Assembly: GCA_041738345.1 (NCBI GenBank)
Contig: JBGSPX010000057.1
Span: forward strand, 36,531-100,530
DNA length: 64,000 nt
Source: Proteocatella sp041738345
GTDB lineage: Bacteria; Bacillota; Clostridia; Peptostreptococcales; Filifactoraceae
Direction of reading: 5' to 3'
Shown: in pieces, positions 27,420-35,600 of the stretch
Layout of the letters: each line of letters begins with the position of its first letter
Position numbering within the stretch: the stretch's first letter is position 1
Notes under the pieces: model-generated
Seen by the model: only the letters and a program-made list of their open reading frames with translations
Database searches by the model: none
Told to the model about the DNA's origin: nothing
Made by a program: the position numbers and the translations under genes

Positions 27420-28010
27420 ATGAAAAAGATGCTAAGCCTACTTACGATTATTATGATTATAAGCTTAACCACAATATCGTTCGCAGGATTTGATGAGTAT
27501 GGTATTTATCGTGTAAATGAAACTGCACGTGTTTTACAATTAGAAGCCGATGGTGTAAATATTCTTTGGCAATGGTCAAAAGGTGTAACTTATACTGGCG
27601 CAGAACCGCCAAATATTGCTGATTGGGCAGGAATTCCTCATACTTCAGCTCTATTATTTGATTATGACAGTGCTGGAGATAAAGATTATCTTCACCTTAA
27701 AAAAACTTATTACACCGATGGCTATGACACAAACTTTCATATGCGTTATATGGGCGAAAATCCAATAGAGGACAGAATAATGTATATGAGCGTATGTGAA
27801 TGGAAGTTCTCAAAAAATAAAGGTGTAGAACTAGACCCATTCTTTATGTATACTCCTTGGAAAGTATTCCAAGCTGAAAGAAACATTTATATGCTTACTG
27901 AAGTTGAGCCAGAAGTTTTTGAATATGTATATTATGCTACTGAAAATGCAGGCTGGTGGACAAATGATTTACCTGAACCACCATATGGTTTTGGAACAGT
28001 AGATAAGTAG
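27420..28010 (+). CDS. Secreted protein of unknown function, rich in aromatic residues
   Basis: I do not recognise this 196-residue protein. A signal peptide is clear (MKKMLSLLTIIMIISLTTIS, then FA before the predicted cut at about residue 22). The mature part is rich in Trp and Tyr (WQWSKG, ADWAG, CEWKFS, GWWTN) and has no lipobox or membrane anchor. A strong GGGGGG site lies 7 nt before the ATG. The 224-nt upstream gap holds the pyc terminator and a CCACAG/CTGTGG inverted repeat (27338-27364). It is monocistronic. Confidence 0.75.
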   Translation: MKKMLSLLTIIMIISLTTISFAGFDEYGIYRVNETARVLQLEADGVNILWQWSKGVTYTGAEPPNIADWAGIPHTSALLFDYDSAGDKDYLHLKKTYYTDGYDTNFHMRYMGENPIEDRIMYMSVCEWKFSKNKGVELDPFFMYTPWKVFQAERNIYMLTEVEPEVFEYVYYATENAGWWTNDLPEPPYGFGTVDK

Positions 28011-28053
28011 TTATGAATTAGTCTCCACAGCTTTGTACGTTATATATGCTAGT

Positions 28054-28094
28054 AAAAAAACGAACCGCTACATAAAAGCGATTCGTTTTTTATT
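28054..28094. terminator. Bidirectional terminator between the secreted protein gene and ppdK
   Basis: AAAAAACGAACCGCT pairs with AGCGATTCGTTTTTT (one mismatch). A tracts on one side and T tracts on the other serve both convergent genes. Confidence 0.85.
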
Positions 28095-28114
28095 ATTTCG
28101 AGTGTAAAAACACC

Positions 28115-30748
28115 TTATTTATCTCTAACTTTACCATCACTTATAGCTGCTTGTGCTGCTGCAAGTCTAGCTATTGGAATTCTAAATGGTGAACAGCTCA
28201 CATAATCAAGCCCTACCATTTGACAAAATTCTATAGATTTAGGATCGCCACCATGTTCTCCACAAATTCCAAGTTTTAAATCTGGTTTTGTAGTTCTTCC
28301 AAGTTCACTCGCCATCTTAACAAGTTTGCCAATTCCGCCTCTATCTAAGCTTTCAAACGGACTCACTTCAAGTATCCCTTTTTTGGTATACTCGTCTAGG
28401 AATTTTCCAGAATCGTCTCTTGAGAATCCAAATCCCATTTGAGTAAGGTCATTTGTTCCAAAGCTGAAGAACTCTGCTTCTTCTGCAACTTCATCAGCTG
28501 TAACTGCTGCTCTTGGAACTTCTATCATAGTTCCTATAGTATATTCTACCTTTTCACCTTTTTCTTCAAATACAATTGCGATTTCTTCTACTAAAAATCT
28601 TCTAATGTATGCAAGCTCTTCTTTTGCACATATTAGTGGAATCATTATCTCCGGCTTAACATTGATACCTTCTTTTTTCATCTCTATTGCTGCTTCTATA
28701 ATAGCCCTAACTTGCATTTTGTATATTTCTGGATATGTTATAGCAAGTCTACAACCTCTATGTCCAAGCATAGGGTTAAATTCATGAAGCTTTTCAACAA
28801 CTTCTTTTAAGTGATCAAAAGATTTTCCTAATGCATCTGCCACATCCTTGATGTCTTCATCTGTATTTGGAAGGAACTCGTGAAGCGGAGGATCTAATAA
28901 TCTTATTGTAGTAGGTAGTTCTTTCATAACCTTATATATACCTATGAAATCTTGCTTTTGATATGGTAATAGCAATTCTAGCGCAGCTTCTCTTTCTTCT
29001 AACGTTTCTGCTACTATCATTTTTCTAACATTTAGTATTCTTTCTTCATCAAAGAACATATGTTCCGTTCTGCAAAGTCCAATTCCTTCTGCCCCAAGTT
29101 CTATTCCTTTTTTAGCATCTCTTGGATTATCGGCATTAGCTCTTACTTTCATAGTTCTAAATTCATCTACATAATTCATAAACACTTCGAAATTTTCAAT
29201 AAGACTCACGCTTGCCTTTGGGATATCTCCAAGATAAACAGCTCCAGTTGAGCCATCTATAGATATTATATCTCCTTCTGTAAGTACTTTATCTTTAACT
29301 TTCATAGTTTTTGCACGTTCATCAACTCTTATATCTTGACAACCTGCAACACAACACTTACCCATACCTCTTGCTACAACCGCAGCATGAGATGTCATTC
29401 CACCTCTTGCCGTAAGTATCCCTTCTGCACTTATCATTCCAGCAATGTCCTCTGGTGATGTTTCTTGTCTTACAAGAATTGTCTTTATTCCTTTTTCTTT
29501 AGCGGCTACAGTTTCTTCTGCTGTGAAATATATTTGTCCTGACGCTGCTCCTGGCGATGCTGGAAGACCTTTTGCTAAAAGTTCATGATTTTTTAGTTCT
29601 CTTTCATCAAATGATGGATGAAGAAGTTGCTCAAGCATATGAGGCTCTATTCTTCCAACGCTTTCTTTTTTGCTTATTTTTCCATCCTTCACAAGATCTA
29701 CCGCTATATTTACTGCCGCTTTTGCTGTTCTTTTTCCAGTTCTAGTCTGAAGTAGATAAAGTTTTTCATCTTCTATTGTAAATTCAATATCCTGCATATC
29801 TTTATAGTGATTTTCAAGAATTTGAGTAGTATTCATAAATTGTTCATAAACTGCTGGCATTACTATATTTAATTCATCGATTGACTGTGGCGTTCTTATC
29901 CCTGCAACAACATCCTCTCCCTGTGCATTCATAAGAAATTCTCCAAATACTTTATTTTCTCCAGTTGCTGGATTTCTTGTAAAAGCTACTCCAGTTCCTG
30001 ATCTATCTCCCATATTTCCAAATACCATACTTTGGATATTCACTGCTGTTCCAAGCTTATGAGATATTTCATGAAGGTCTCTATATATAACTGCACGAGG
30101 ATTATTCCATGAATCAAATACTGCGTTTATAGCTAATTTAAGCTGTTCTTTTGTATCTTGAGGAAAGTCTTGGTTTAATTCTCTTTTGTATATCCCTTTG
30201 TATATTTCTACTAGGTTTTTTAAATCCTGAGCATCTAAATCTGTATCATTTTGAACCCCTTTATTATGCTTCATTTTTTCAAGTTCATGTTCAAAATTTG
30301 ATTTTACAACCCCCATTGCTACATCGGAAAACATCTGTATAAATCTTCTGTAACTATCATATGCAAATCTTTCATTTCCACTTTTTTTAGTAAGTGATAT
30401 TACAGTTTCGTCATTTAAGCCAAGATTAAGTATTGTATCCATCATACCTGGCATAGAAAATACTGAACCTGATCTTACTGATACAAGCAGTGGATTTTCT
30501 CCATGTCCAAAAGTTTTTCCAGCTTCTTTTTCTAACTGTGCCAGTTTTTCAAATATTTCATCTAAAAGCTCCGCCCAAAGTATTTTTCCTTTTTCATAAT
30601 ACTCTATACAAGCTTCTGTAGTAACTGTAAATCCAGGAGGTACATTTAGTCCAATATTCATCATTTCTGCTAAATTTGCGCCTTTTCCCCCTAATAGGCT
30701 CTTCATATCTTTGTTTCCTTCTTTGAAGTTATAAACAAATTTTTTCAT
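28115..30748 (-). CDS. ppdK: Pyruvate, phosphate dikinase
   Basis: This 877-residue enzyme interconverts pyruvate plus ATP and Pi with PEP, AMP and PPi. Regions are the N-terminal ATP-grasp (LLGGKGANLAEM and SVRSGSVFSMPGMMDT), the phosphohistidine domain GGMTSHAAVVARGMG (His near 455) and the C-terminal PEP/pyruvate barrel (GAEGIGLCRTEHMFF and SFGTNDLTQMGFGFSRDD). It is the last gene of ccpN-ppsR-ppdK. With pyruvate carboxylase nearby, it probably supplies PEP for gluconeogenesis. Confidence 0.97.
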   Translation of the reverse strand: MKKFVYNFKEGNKDMKSLLGGKGANLAEMMNIGLNVPPGFTVTTEACIEYYEKGKILWAELLDEIFEKLAQLEKEAGKTFGHGENPLLVSVRSGSVFSMPGMMDTILNLGLNDETVISLTKKSGNERFAYDSYRRFIQMFSDVAMGVVKSNFEHELEKMKHNKGVQNDTDLDAQDLKNLVEIYKGIYKRELNQDFPQDTKEQLKLAINAVFDSWNNPRAVIYRDLHEISHKLGTAVNIQSMVFGNMGDRSGTGVAFTRNPATGENKVFGEFLMNAQGEDVVAGIRTPQSIDELNIVMPAVYEQFMNTTQILENHYKDMQDIEFTIEDEKLYLLQTRTGKRTAKAAVNIAVDLVKDGKISKKESVGRIEPHMLEQLLHPSFDERELKNHELLAKGLPASPGAASGQIYFTAEETVAAKEKGIKTILVRQETSPEDIAGMISAEGILTARGGMTSHAAVVARGMGKCCVAGCQDIRVDERAKTMKVKDKVLTEGDIISIDGSTGAVYLGDIPKASVSLIENFEVFMNYVDEFRTMKVRANADNPRDAKKGIELGAEGIGLCRTEHMFFDEERILNVRKMIVAETLEEREAALELLLPYQKQDFIGIYKVMKELPTTIRLLDPPLHEFLPNTDEDIKDVADALGKSFDHLKEVVEKLHEFNPMLGHRGCRLAITYPEIYKMQVRAIIEAAIEMKKEGINVKPEIMIPLICAKEELAYIRRFLVEEIAIVFEEKGEKVEYTIGTMIEVPRAAVTADEVAEEAEFFSFGTNDLTQMGFGFSRDDSGKFLDEYTKKGILEVSPFESLDRGGIGKLVKMASELGRTTKPDLKLGICGEHGGDPKSIEFCQMVGLDYVSCSPFRIPIARLAAAQAAISDGKVRDK

Positions 30749-30768
30749 ATACTTTTTCTCCTTTGGAA

Positions 30769-31590
30769 TTAGTCATTATATATTTTTATTCCCTGTTTTT
30801 TTAATATATTTATTATTATGTCTGCTGTTTCCTCAATAGCTTTATTTGATACATCTATTATAGGACATCCTATTTTCTTCATTATTTTTTCTGCGTAATC
30901 AAGCTCATCAAGTATCCTTGTCATAGATGCATAATTTGCACCACTAGTAAGTCCTAAAGCTTTTAATCTTTCTTCTCTTATTTGATTTAATTTTTCCGGA
31001 GAATTTACAAGTCCAATTATTCTAGCTGGTGATATCTCATAAATTTCTTTTGGTGGAAGCGATTCTGGTACTAATGGTATATTTGCTACTTTTATATTTT
31101 TATTTGCTAGATACATTGAAAGTGGCGTTTTAGAAGTTCTTGATATTCCAAGAATGACTACATCTGCTTTTTTTAAACCTCTAGGGTCTTTTCCATCATC
31201 ATATTTTACTGCAAACTCAATCGCTTCAACTCTGTCAAAGTAAGCTTTATTTAGCTTTCTTATAACTCCAGCCTCTCGATTTGGTTCCATCTGAAAATGT
31301 TCAGATATAGCTGATAAGGTTTCTCCCATTATATCAATACATCTTATGTTATATTCTTTTGAAAATCTATTTAATTTATCTATAAGCTCAAGCTCTACTA
31401 AAGTGTATACTAATATTGAATTATTAGATTTTGCTTCTTCAAGTATAGGAGCTAAGGATTCTTCATCTTGTACGTATGGACGTTTTTTTATTTCATAATT
31501 ACCTGTATCAAACTGTGCTACACAAGCTTTTACAATTTGCTCTGCAGTATCTCCTAAAGAATCCGAAATTACATATATACTTAATTTCAT
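30769..31590 (-). CDS. ppsR: PPDK regulatory protein (kinase/pyrophosphorylase)
   Basis: This 273-residue DUF299 protein reversibly phosphorylates PPDK on a threonine next to the catalytic His, using ADP and Pi, and so switches the enzyme. The P-loop GISRTSKTP lies near residue 150 and SIYVISDSLGDTAEQ at the N-terminus. I prefer the ATG at 31590 with AGGAG 9 nt upstream; an adjacent TTG is possible. It lies directly upstream of ppdK, its target, which supports PPDK rather than PEP synthase as substrate. Confidence 0.93.
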   Translation of the reverse strand: MKLSIYVISDSLGDTAEQIVKACVAQFDTGNYEIKKRPYVQDEESLAPILEEAKSNNSILVYTLVELELIDKLNRFSKEYNIRCIDIMGETLSAISEHFQMEPNREAGVIRKLNKAYFDRVEAIEFAVKYDDGKDPRGLKKADVVILGISRTSKTPLSMYLANKNIKVANIPLVPESLPPKEIYEISPARIIGLVNSPEKLNQIREERLKALGLTSGANYASMTRILDELDYAEKIMKKIGCPIIDVSNKAIEETADIIINILKKQGIKIYND

Positions 31591-31609
31591 CAATGAATGC
31601 TCCTTTTAT

Positions 31610-32236
31610 CTAATTTTTAAGTAATTCTGCCAATAATTTGGTAGCATTTGTTTTTGTAAATCTTCCTACAATTTCTATATGATTGGTTTCTGTATCCTTT
31701 GATACTACTGGAAGACTATCAATTTCATGTACTATAAGCTTTGTTATTGCTTCTGGCACATATGCACTTTCCTCAATTGTAACCACGTTCGGCATTCTCG
31801 TCATTGCCATACTTACAGGAACTGTGTTCAAATCTTTTTCTCCAACTGTGCTCTTAAGAAGATCTTTTCTTGAGATTATTCCACTTAAGCCTTTTTCATT
31901 TACAACAAATAAACTTCCTACATCTTCTAAAAAAAACTTAACCATAGCATTATGAAGTGATTCTTTTTCATCTATCACTACAGCTACACTCATGACTTCA
32001 GAGACACGTTTTTTTAGAATTTTTTCTGCTGAAACATTCAATCTCTCTTGTATTACATATCCCACCTTCGGTCTTGCTGCAAGAAATCCTAGTTGTGTAA
32101 GTACACTAAGGTCAGATCTTAGCGCCGCTCTTGTAAGTCCAAGCTCTGCTGCTATACTCTCTCCAGTTACTGGCTGAGATGCTTTTACTATTTCCAAAAT
32201 TTCAATTTGTCTTTTTGATAAGTTTATACTAATCAC
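31610..32236 (-). CDS. ccpN: CcpN-type gluconeogenesis repressor (HTH plus two CBS domains)
   Basis: This 208-residue regulator has an N-terminal helix-turn-helix (SKRQIEILEIVKASQPVTGE and LGLTRAALRSDL) and two CBS domains (about 75-205) that may sense adenine nucleotides. In Bacillus, CcpN represses gluconeogenic genes during glycolysis. It heads the ppsR-ppdK operon, and candidate CcpN boxes overlap its own -10 and that of pyc. The GTG start at 32236 matches the Bacillus N-terminus length, but GAGGTGA overlaps it, so an ATA three codons later is an alternative. Confidence 0.9.
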   Translation of the reverse strand: MISINLSKRQIEILEIVKASQPVTGESIAAELGLTRAALRSDLSVLTQLGFLAARPKVGYVIQERLNVSAEKILKKRVSEVMSVAVVIDEKESLHNAMVKFFLEDVGSLFVVNEKGLSGIISRKDLLKSTVGEKDLNTVPVSMAMTRMPNVVTIEESAYVPEAITKLIVHEIDSLPVVSKDTETNHIEIVGRFTKTNATKLLAELLKN

Positions 32237-32264
32237 CTCGCTTTATGGTACTCTATATTTATGT

Positions 32265-32292
32265 AGTATATCACATTTAGGTTTTATGTCAA
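32265..32292 (-). promoter_or_regulatory. Promoter of ccpN-ppsR-ppdK with CcpN-type box
   Basis: TTGACA (32287-32292) and TATACT (32265-32270) on the minus strand are 16 nt apart. TGTGATATACT (32265-32275) overlaps the -10 and matches all 11 positions of the CcpN consensus TRTGHYATAYW as I recall it, suggesting autoregulation. Confidence 0.6.
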
Positions 32293-32391
32293 TATTTTTA
32301 TTGTATATTTTATATTTCTTGTCATTTTTTCTACTTATACCCATATTTATCCCATACCAACATAAATAGTGTATGCTATTTTAAAATAAAT

Positions 32392-32427
32392 AAAAAAACC
32401 ATAGTTTTTATAAACTTACGGTTTTTT
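32392..32427 (-). terminator. Terminator after the prepilin peptidase gene
   Basis: AAAAAACCGTAAG pairs imperfectly with CTATGGTTTTTTT on the minus strand, with a T-rich tail. It touches the stop codon of the peptidase gene. Confidence 0.65.
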
Positions 32428-33209
32428 CAAATTATAAAATTTAAATATGAATTTATTATATACGCTCCCTTTATTAAAGCTATATATATTCCAAAACTTA
32501 AATATGGGCCAAACGCTATATGTTCCTTGTTGTTATTTTTTTTGCTTATCAGTAAATAACTTGCATATATACCCGCAGTCATTATTGCTATAAATGCTGC
32601 TAAAATAGTACTCTGCCACCCCAGCATAAATCCACCTACAGCTATCAATCTTACATCCCCACCGCCAAAGCTATTTGGAATAAAATACCTACATAGAATC
32701 ATGGGTATACTAATTACAAAAAAACCTAATATTCTCTCATAAAATCGAATTTCAGGTTTTAAAAAGAATAATAATATAGCTAATGGAATCATCAAGAATA
32801 TTAACTCTGTAGGTATTGTAAGTGTATCTGTATCAATTATTGATATGCATATGAGTATACTTGCTATGAAAAATATCACTATACTGTCTTTCGAAAAACC
32901 ATTTATATAAAACGTAATTATTGCCATAAAGCCTGTAAAAATCTCTACAGCCGGATACCTAAATGATATTTCATTATTACAAACACGACATTTTCTTCTT
33001 AGTATAAAAAAGCTAAGTATTGGAAATAAATCATAGATTTTTATTTTTGCGCCACAGCTTGGACAAATAGACCGTCCTTTTAAAACTGATATTCTTCTTG
33101 GAATCCTGTATATAATTACGTTCAAAAAACTTCCAATGCAGATTCCATAAATAAATATTATACTATATTTAAATAATTCTATAGTAATATTAATCCCCCC
33201 TATATTCAA
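32427..33209 (-). CDS. Type IV prepilin peptidase (A24 family)
   Basis: This is a membrane aspartic protease that cleaves and methylates type IV prepilins. Visible are GSFLNVIIYRIP, the zinc-binding CPSC/CRVC pair (about 46-78), the catalytic aspartates in IDTDTLTIP and GGGDVRL, and about eight membrane helices. No pilin gene lies in the window. The start is uncertain: a TTG at 33209 has no ribosome site, whereas GGGGGG sits 6 nt before an in-frame ATT at 33188, which would give about 253 residues. It lies 7 nt after the EAL gene. Confidence 0.9.
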   Translation of the reverse strand: MNIGGINITIELFKYSIIFIYGICIGSFLNVIIYRIPRRISVLKGRSICPSCGAKIKIYDLFPILSFFILRRKCRVCNNEISFRYPAVEIFTGFMAIITFYINGFSKDSIVIFFIASILICISIIDTDTLTIPTELIFLMIPLAILLFFLKPEIRFYERILGFFVISIPMILCRYFIPNSFGGGDVRLIAVGGFMLGWQSTILAAFIAIMTAGIYASYLLISKKNNNKEHIAFGPYLSFGIYIALIKGAYIINSYLNFII

Positions 33210-33216
33210 AATATAT

Positions 33217-35436
33217 TTAAAAATTATTTTTTTCTAAAAGTTTTTCGAAATCTTCAACGGGTATTGGCTTTGAATAATAGTATCCTTGAGCTTTATTACA
33301 ACCTATACTTTTTAAAAAATCTGCCTGCTCTTTTAACTCTACCCCTTCTGCAATTATTTCTATATTTAATTCTTTAGCCATCAATACAATATTCTTTATA
33401 ATTTTGCGTCCTCTTTCTTCGTTGGCATTTGAATTACAGAATTTTCTATCCAGTTTTATAACATCCACATTTATATCTTGTAGCATATTTAACGATGAGT
33501 GTCCTGCCCCAAAATCGTCCATTGATACCTTAAATCCATAATCATGAAGGCTATCCAAAGATACCTTCACCAAGTCTAAATCTTCTAAAAACATATTTTC
33601 AGTTATCTCTATCTCTATAAGATTTCTAGGTATTTCATAACTGTCTACTATATCAGTAAAATGTTCTATATGAACTTTGTTATATAAATTTAGTCTAGAT
33701 TGATTTACAGATATAGGAATGTAACTCAAGCCGTTTTCAATTCTAGATTTTAACCATTCACAGCTTTTTCGAAGCATATATTCATCTAACTTTATTATAT
33801 CTCCATTTTTTTCAAAAAGTTCTATAAATTTATCTGGAAAAATCATTCCTTTTTGTGGGTGCAGCCATCTTACAAGTGCCTCCCCACCTACAATTTCAGA
33901 ATTTTCTATATTATATTTAGGCTGAACGTAAAGTTTAAATTCTTCATTTTCAAAAGCCGTTTTACTATAATTTTCAATTTCTTCTTCTTCCAATATTTGA
34001 AATCTCATCTCCTCATTATAGTAGTTTATAAACTCATTGTTTAATTTAGCTCGTTTTAGTGCTATCATCGCTTTGTCGCCTATCGACTGTATAGAAGTTT
34101 CCTTATTCTCAATCAACTTTATTCCACAATTAAAATTAATGGTATTTAACAAATTATTTTCAAAAATAGTTTTTCTGATATTTAAAGAAAGTTTTTTAAT
34201 TCGTAGTTCTATATCTCTAATATCAATATAATTTAATAATATATGAAAATTATCTGCCGTAAATCTGCTAAATATTTCTTCATTCTCACTTTCAAATTCC
34301 ATTTTCAAAGTATTTGATATATGCTTTAACACCTCATTACCTTTAACATATCCATATTTATCGTTAATAAGCTTAAATTGTTTCACATCTAAAATAACAT
34401 ATGCGTTCTTTAGCTCTGAATTTTCAATCACAGACTGTGCCTTTGATACAAATAAATTTTTATTCAGAAATCCTGTTAATTCATCAAAGTAAGCTAGTTC
34501 TGAAAGCTTTTGCTTTGATTTTAACTGTATAAATAATATGTATAAAATTAAACTAAATAATATAAAAATAAACAATAGACTAGAGTATATATTACTTCTA
34601 AAGGTATTTTTAAGTTTTTTTTCTATTAAATCATATGGTATTATTGTTCCTAAATACCAATCATTTATACCAACACTATGGATATTTATATATTTTTCTT
34701 CTCCTTCTAGTTTTAAAAATGCCAATTCACTATCAACCATTTCAAACTTATTCTCTTTATATATATTAGTTGGCTTATAGTTCAAATTAGAGGTATTACT
34801 TGAAAGTACTATATCTCCTTTTTTAGTAAAAATTATACATTCAATACCATTATCTAAAACATTTGTAAATATTTTATTTTTAAATCTCTCAACATCTATT
34901 GTTGCAGTCAACACTCCTATAATGTTATCTTTTTTTAATATGGGAATTGCATAAACTTGTACCCATTTGTTTTCAATTCGACTAAATAGTAGTTTAGATA
35001 AATTACTCTTCCCCGATACCGCAGTTTTAAAATATTCTCTATCCGATAAATCTAAACCATTTTTTCCTATTCCAGATTTATTTATTATCCCAAATCTATT
35101 AAATGATTTGAATTTAGGATTTTCATTGAAATCATACAGTACATCTTCATATTGAGATACTTCTACTTCAGATAAAGTCATTGCCACTGCCTCGAGCATA
35201 ATCATATCATCTTCTACAAATTTTTTTATATTTATAGCGTTTTGCTCTGTTATTTCATTTATATAAACCAAACTATCTCTCTTTAACAAATTATTTGTAT
35301 CTTTAAAATATATAAATAAACTGCACAAAACAATTATAGAAAATATCCCCAAAAAAACTATGTATTTATATAATTTATTTTTTGAATATTTAATATCAGA
35401 TACTTCATATTTATTATATTTTTCCCCTAATGCCAA
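33217..35436 (-). CDS. Cache-GGDEF(degenerate)-EAL cyclic-di-GMP phosphodiesterase
   Basis: This 739-residue membrane signalling protein has helices at about 24-45 and 285-305 flanking an extracytoplasmic Cache-type sensor (LDLSDREYF and YAIPILKKDNIIGVL). A GGDEF domain at about 315-475 has RFTADNF in place of RGGDEF, so it should not make c-di-GMP. The EAL domain (about 485-735) keeps EALVRW, SVNQS, EITEN, MDDFGAG, IKLDRKF and AEGVE, so hydrolysis is expected. The start is TTG behind GGGGGGAAGG. It is probably co-transcribed with the prepilin peptidase, hinting at pilus control. Confidence 0.9.
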   Translation of the reverse strand: MALGEKYNKYEVSDIKYSKNKLYKYIVFLGIFSIIVLCSLFIYFKDTNNLLKRDSLVYINEITEQNAINIKKFVEDDMIMLEAVAMTLSEVEVSQYEDVLYDFNENPKFKSFNRFGIINKSGIGKNGLDLSDREYFKTAVSGKSNLSKLLFSRIENKWVQVYAIPILKKDNIIGVLTATIDVERFKNKIFTNVLDNGIECIIFTKKGDIVLSSNTSNLNYKPTNIYKENKFEMVDSELAFLKLEGEEKYINIHSVGINDWYLGTIIPYDLIEKKLKNTFRSNIYSSLLFIFILFSLILYILFIQLKSKQKLSELAYFDELTGFLNKNLFVSKAQSVIENSELKNAYVILDVKQFKLINDKYGYVKGNEVLKHISNTLKMEFESENEEIFSRFTADNFHILLNYIDIRDIELRIKKLSLNIRKTIFENNLLNTINFNCGIKLIENKETSIQSIGDKAMIALKRAKLNNEFINYYNEEMRFQILEEEEIENYSKTAFENEEFKLYVQPKYNIENSEIVGGEALVRWLHPQKGMIFPDKFIELFEKNGDIIKLDEYMLRKSCEWLKSRIENGLSYIPISVNQSRLNLYNKVHIEHFTDIVDSYEIPRNLIEIEITENMFLEDLDLVKVSLDSLHDYGFKVSMDDFGAGHSSLNMLQDINVDVIKLDRKFCNSNANEERGRKIIKNIVLMAKELNIEIIAEGVELKEQADFLKSIGCNKAQGYYYSKPIPVEDFEKLLEKNNF

Positions 35437-35475
35437 GTCCTTCCCCCCTAATTTTTAATAGAATCAACTATTTTT

Positions 35476-35525
35476 ATAGTACTTCTTTCAGCTAATAAAG
35501 TCAACGCTTTATTTATGACTTTATT
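35476..35525 (-). promoter_or_regulatory. Promoter of the EAL gene with overlapping inverted repeat
   Basis: TTGACT (35499-35504) and TACTAT (35476-35481) on the minus strand have a 17-nt spacer. A perfect 10-bp inverted repeat, AATAAAGTCA (35494-35503) and TGACTTTATT (35516-35525), covers the -35 and may be an operator. Confidence 0.5.
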
Positions 35526-35600
35526 CTAACTTTTTATAGATAAATAGCTTATTTTTGTTATATATGTTATTATTTATTTATAGCTTACAAGGAGGTATTT

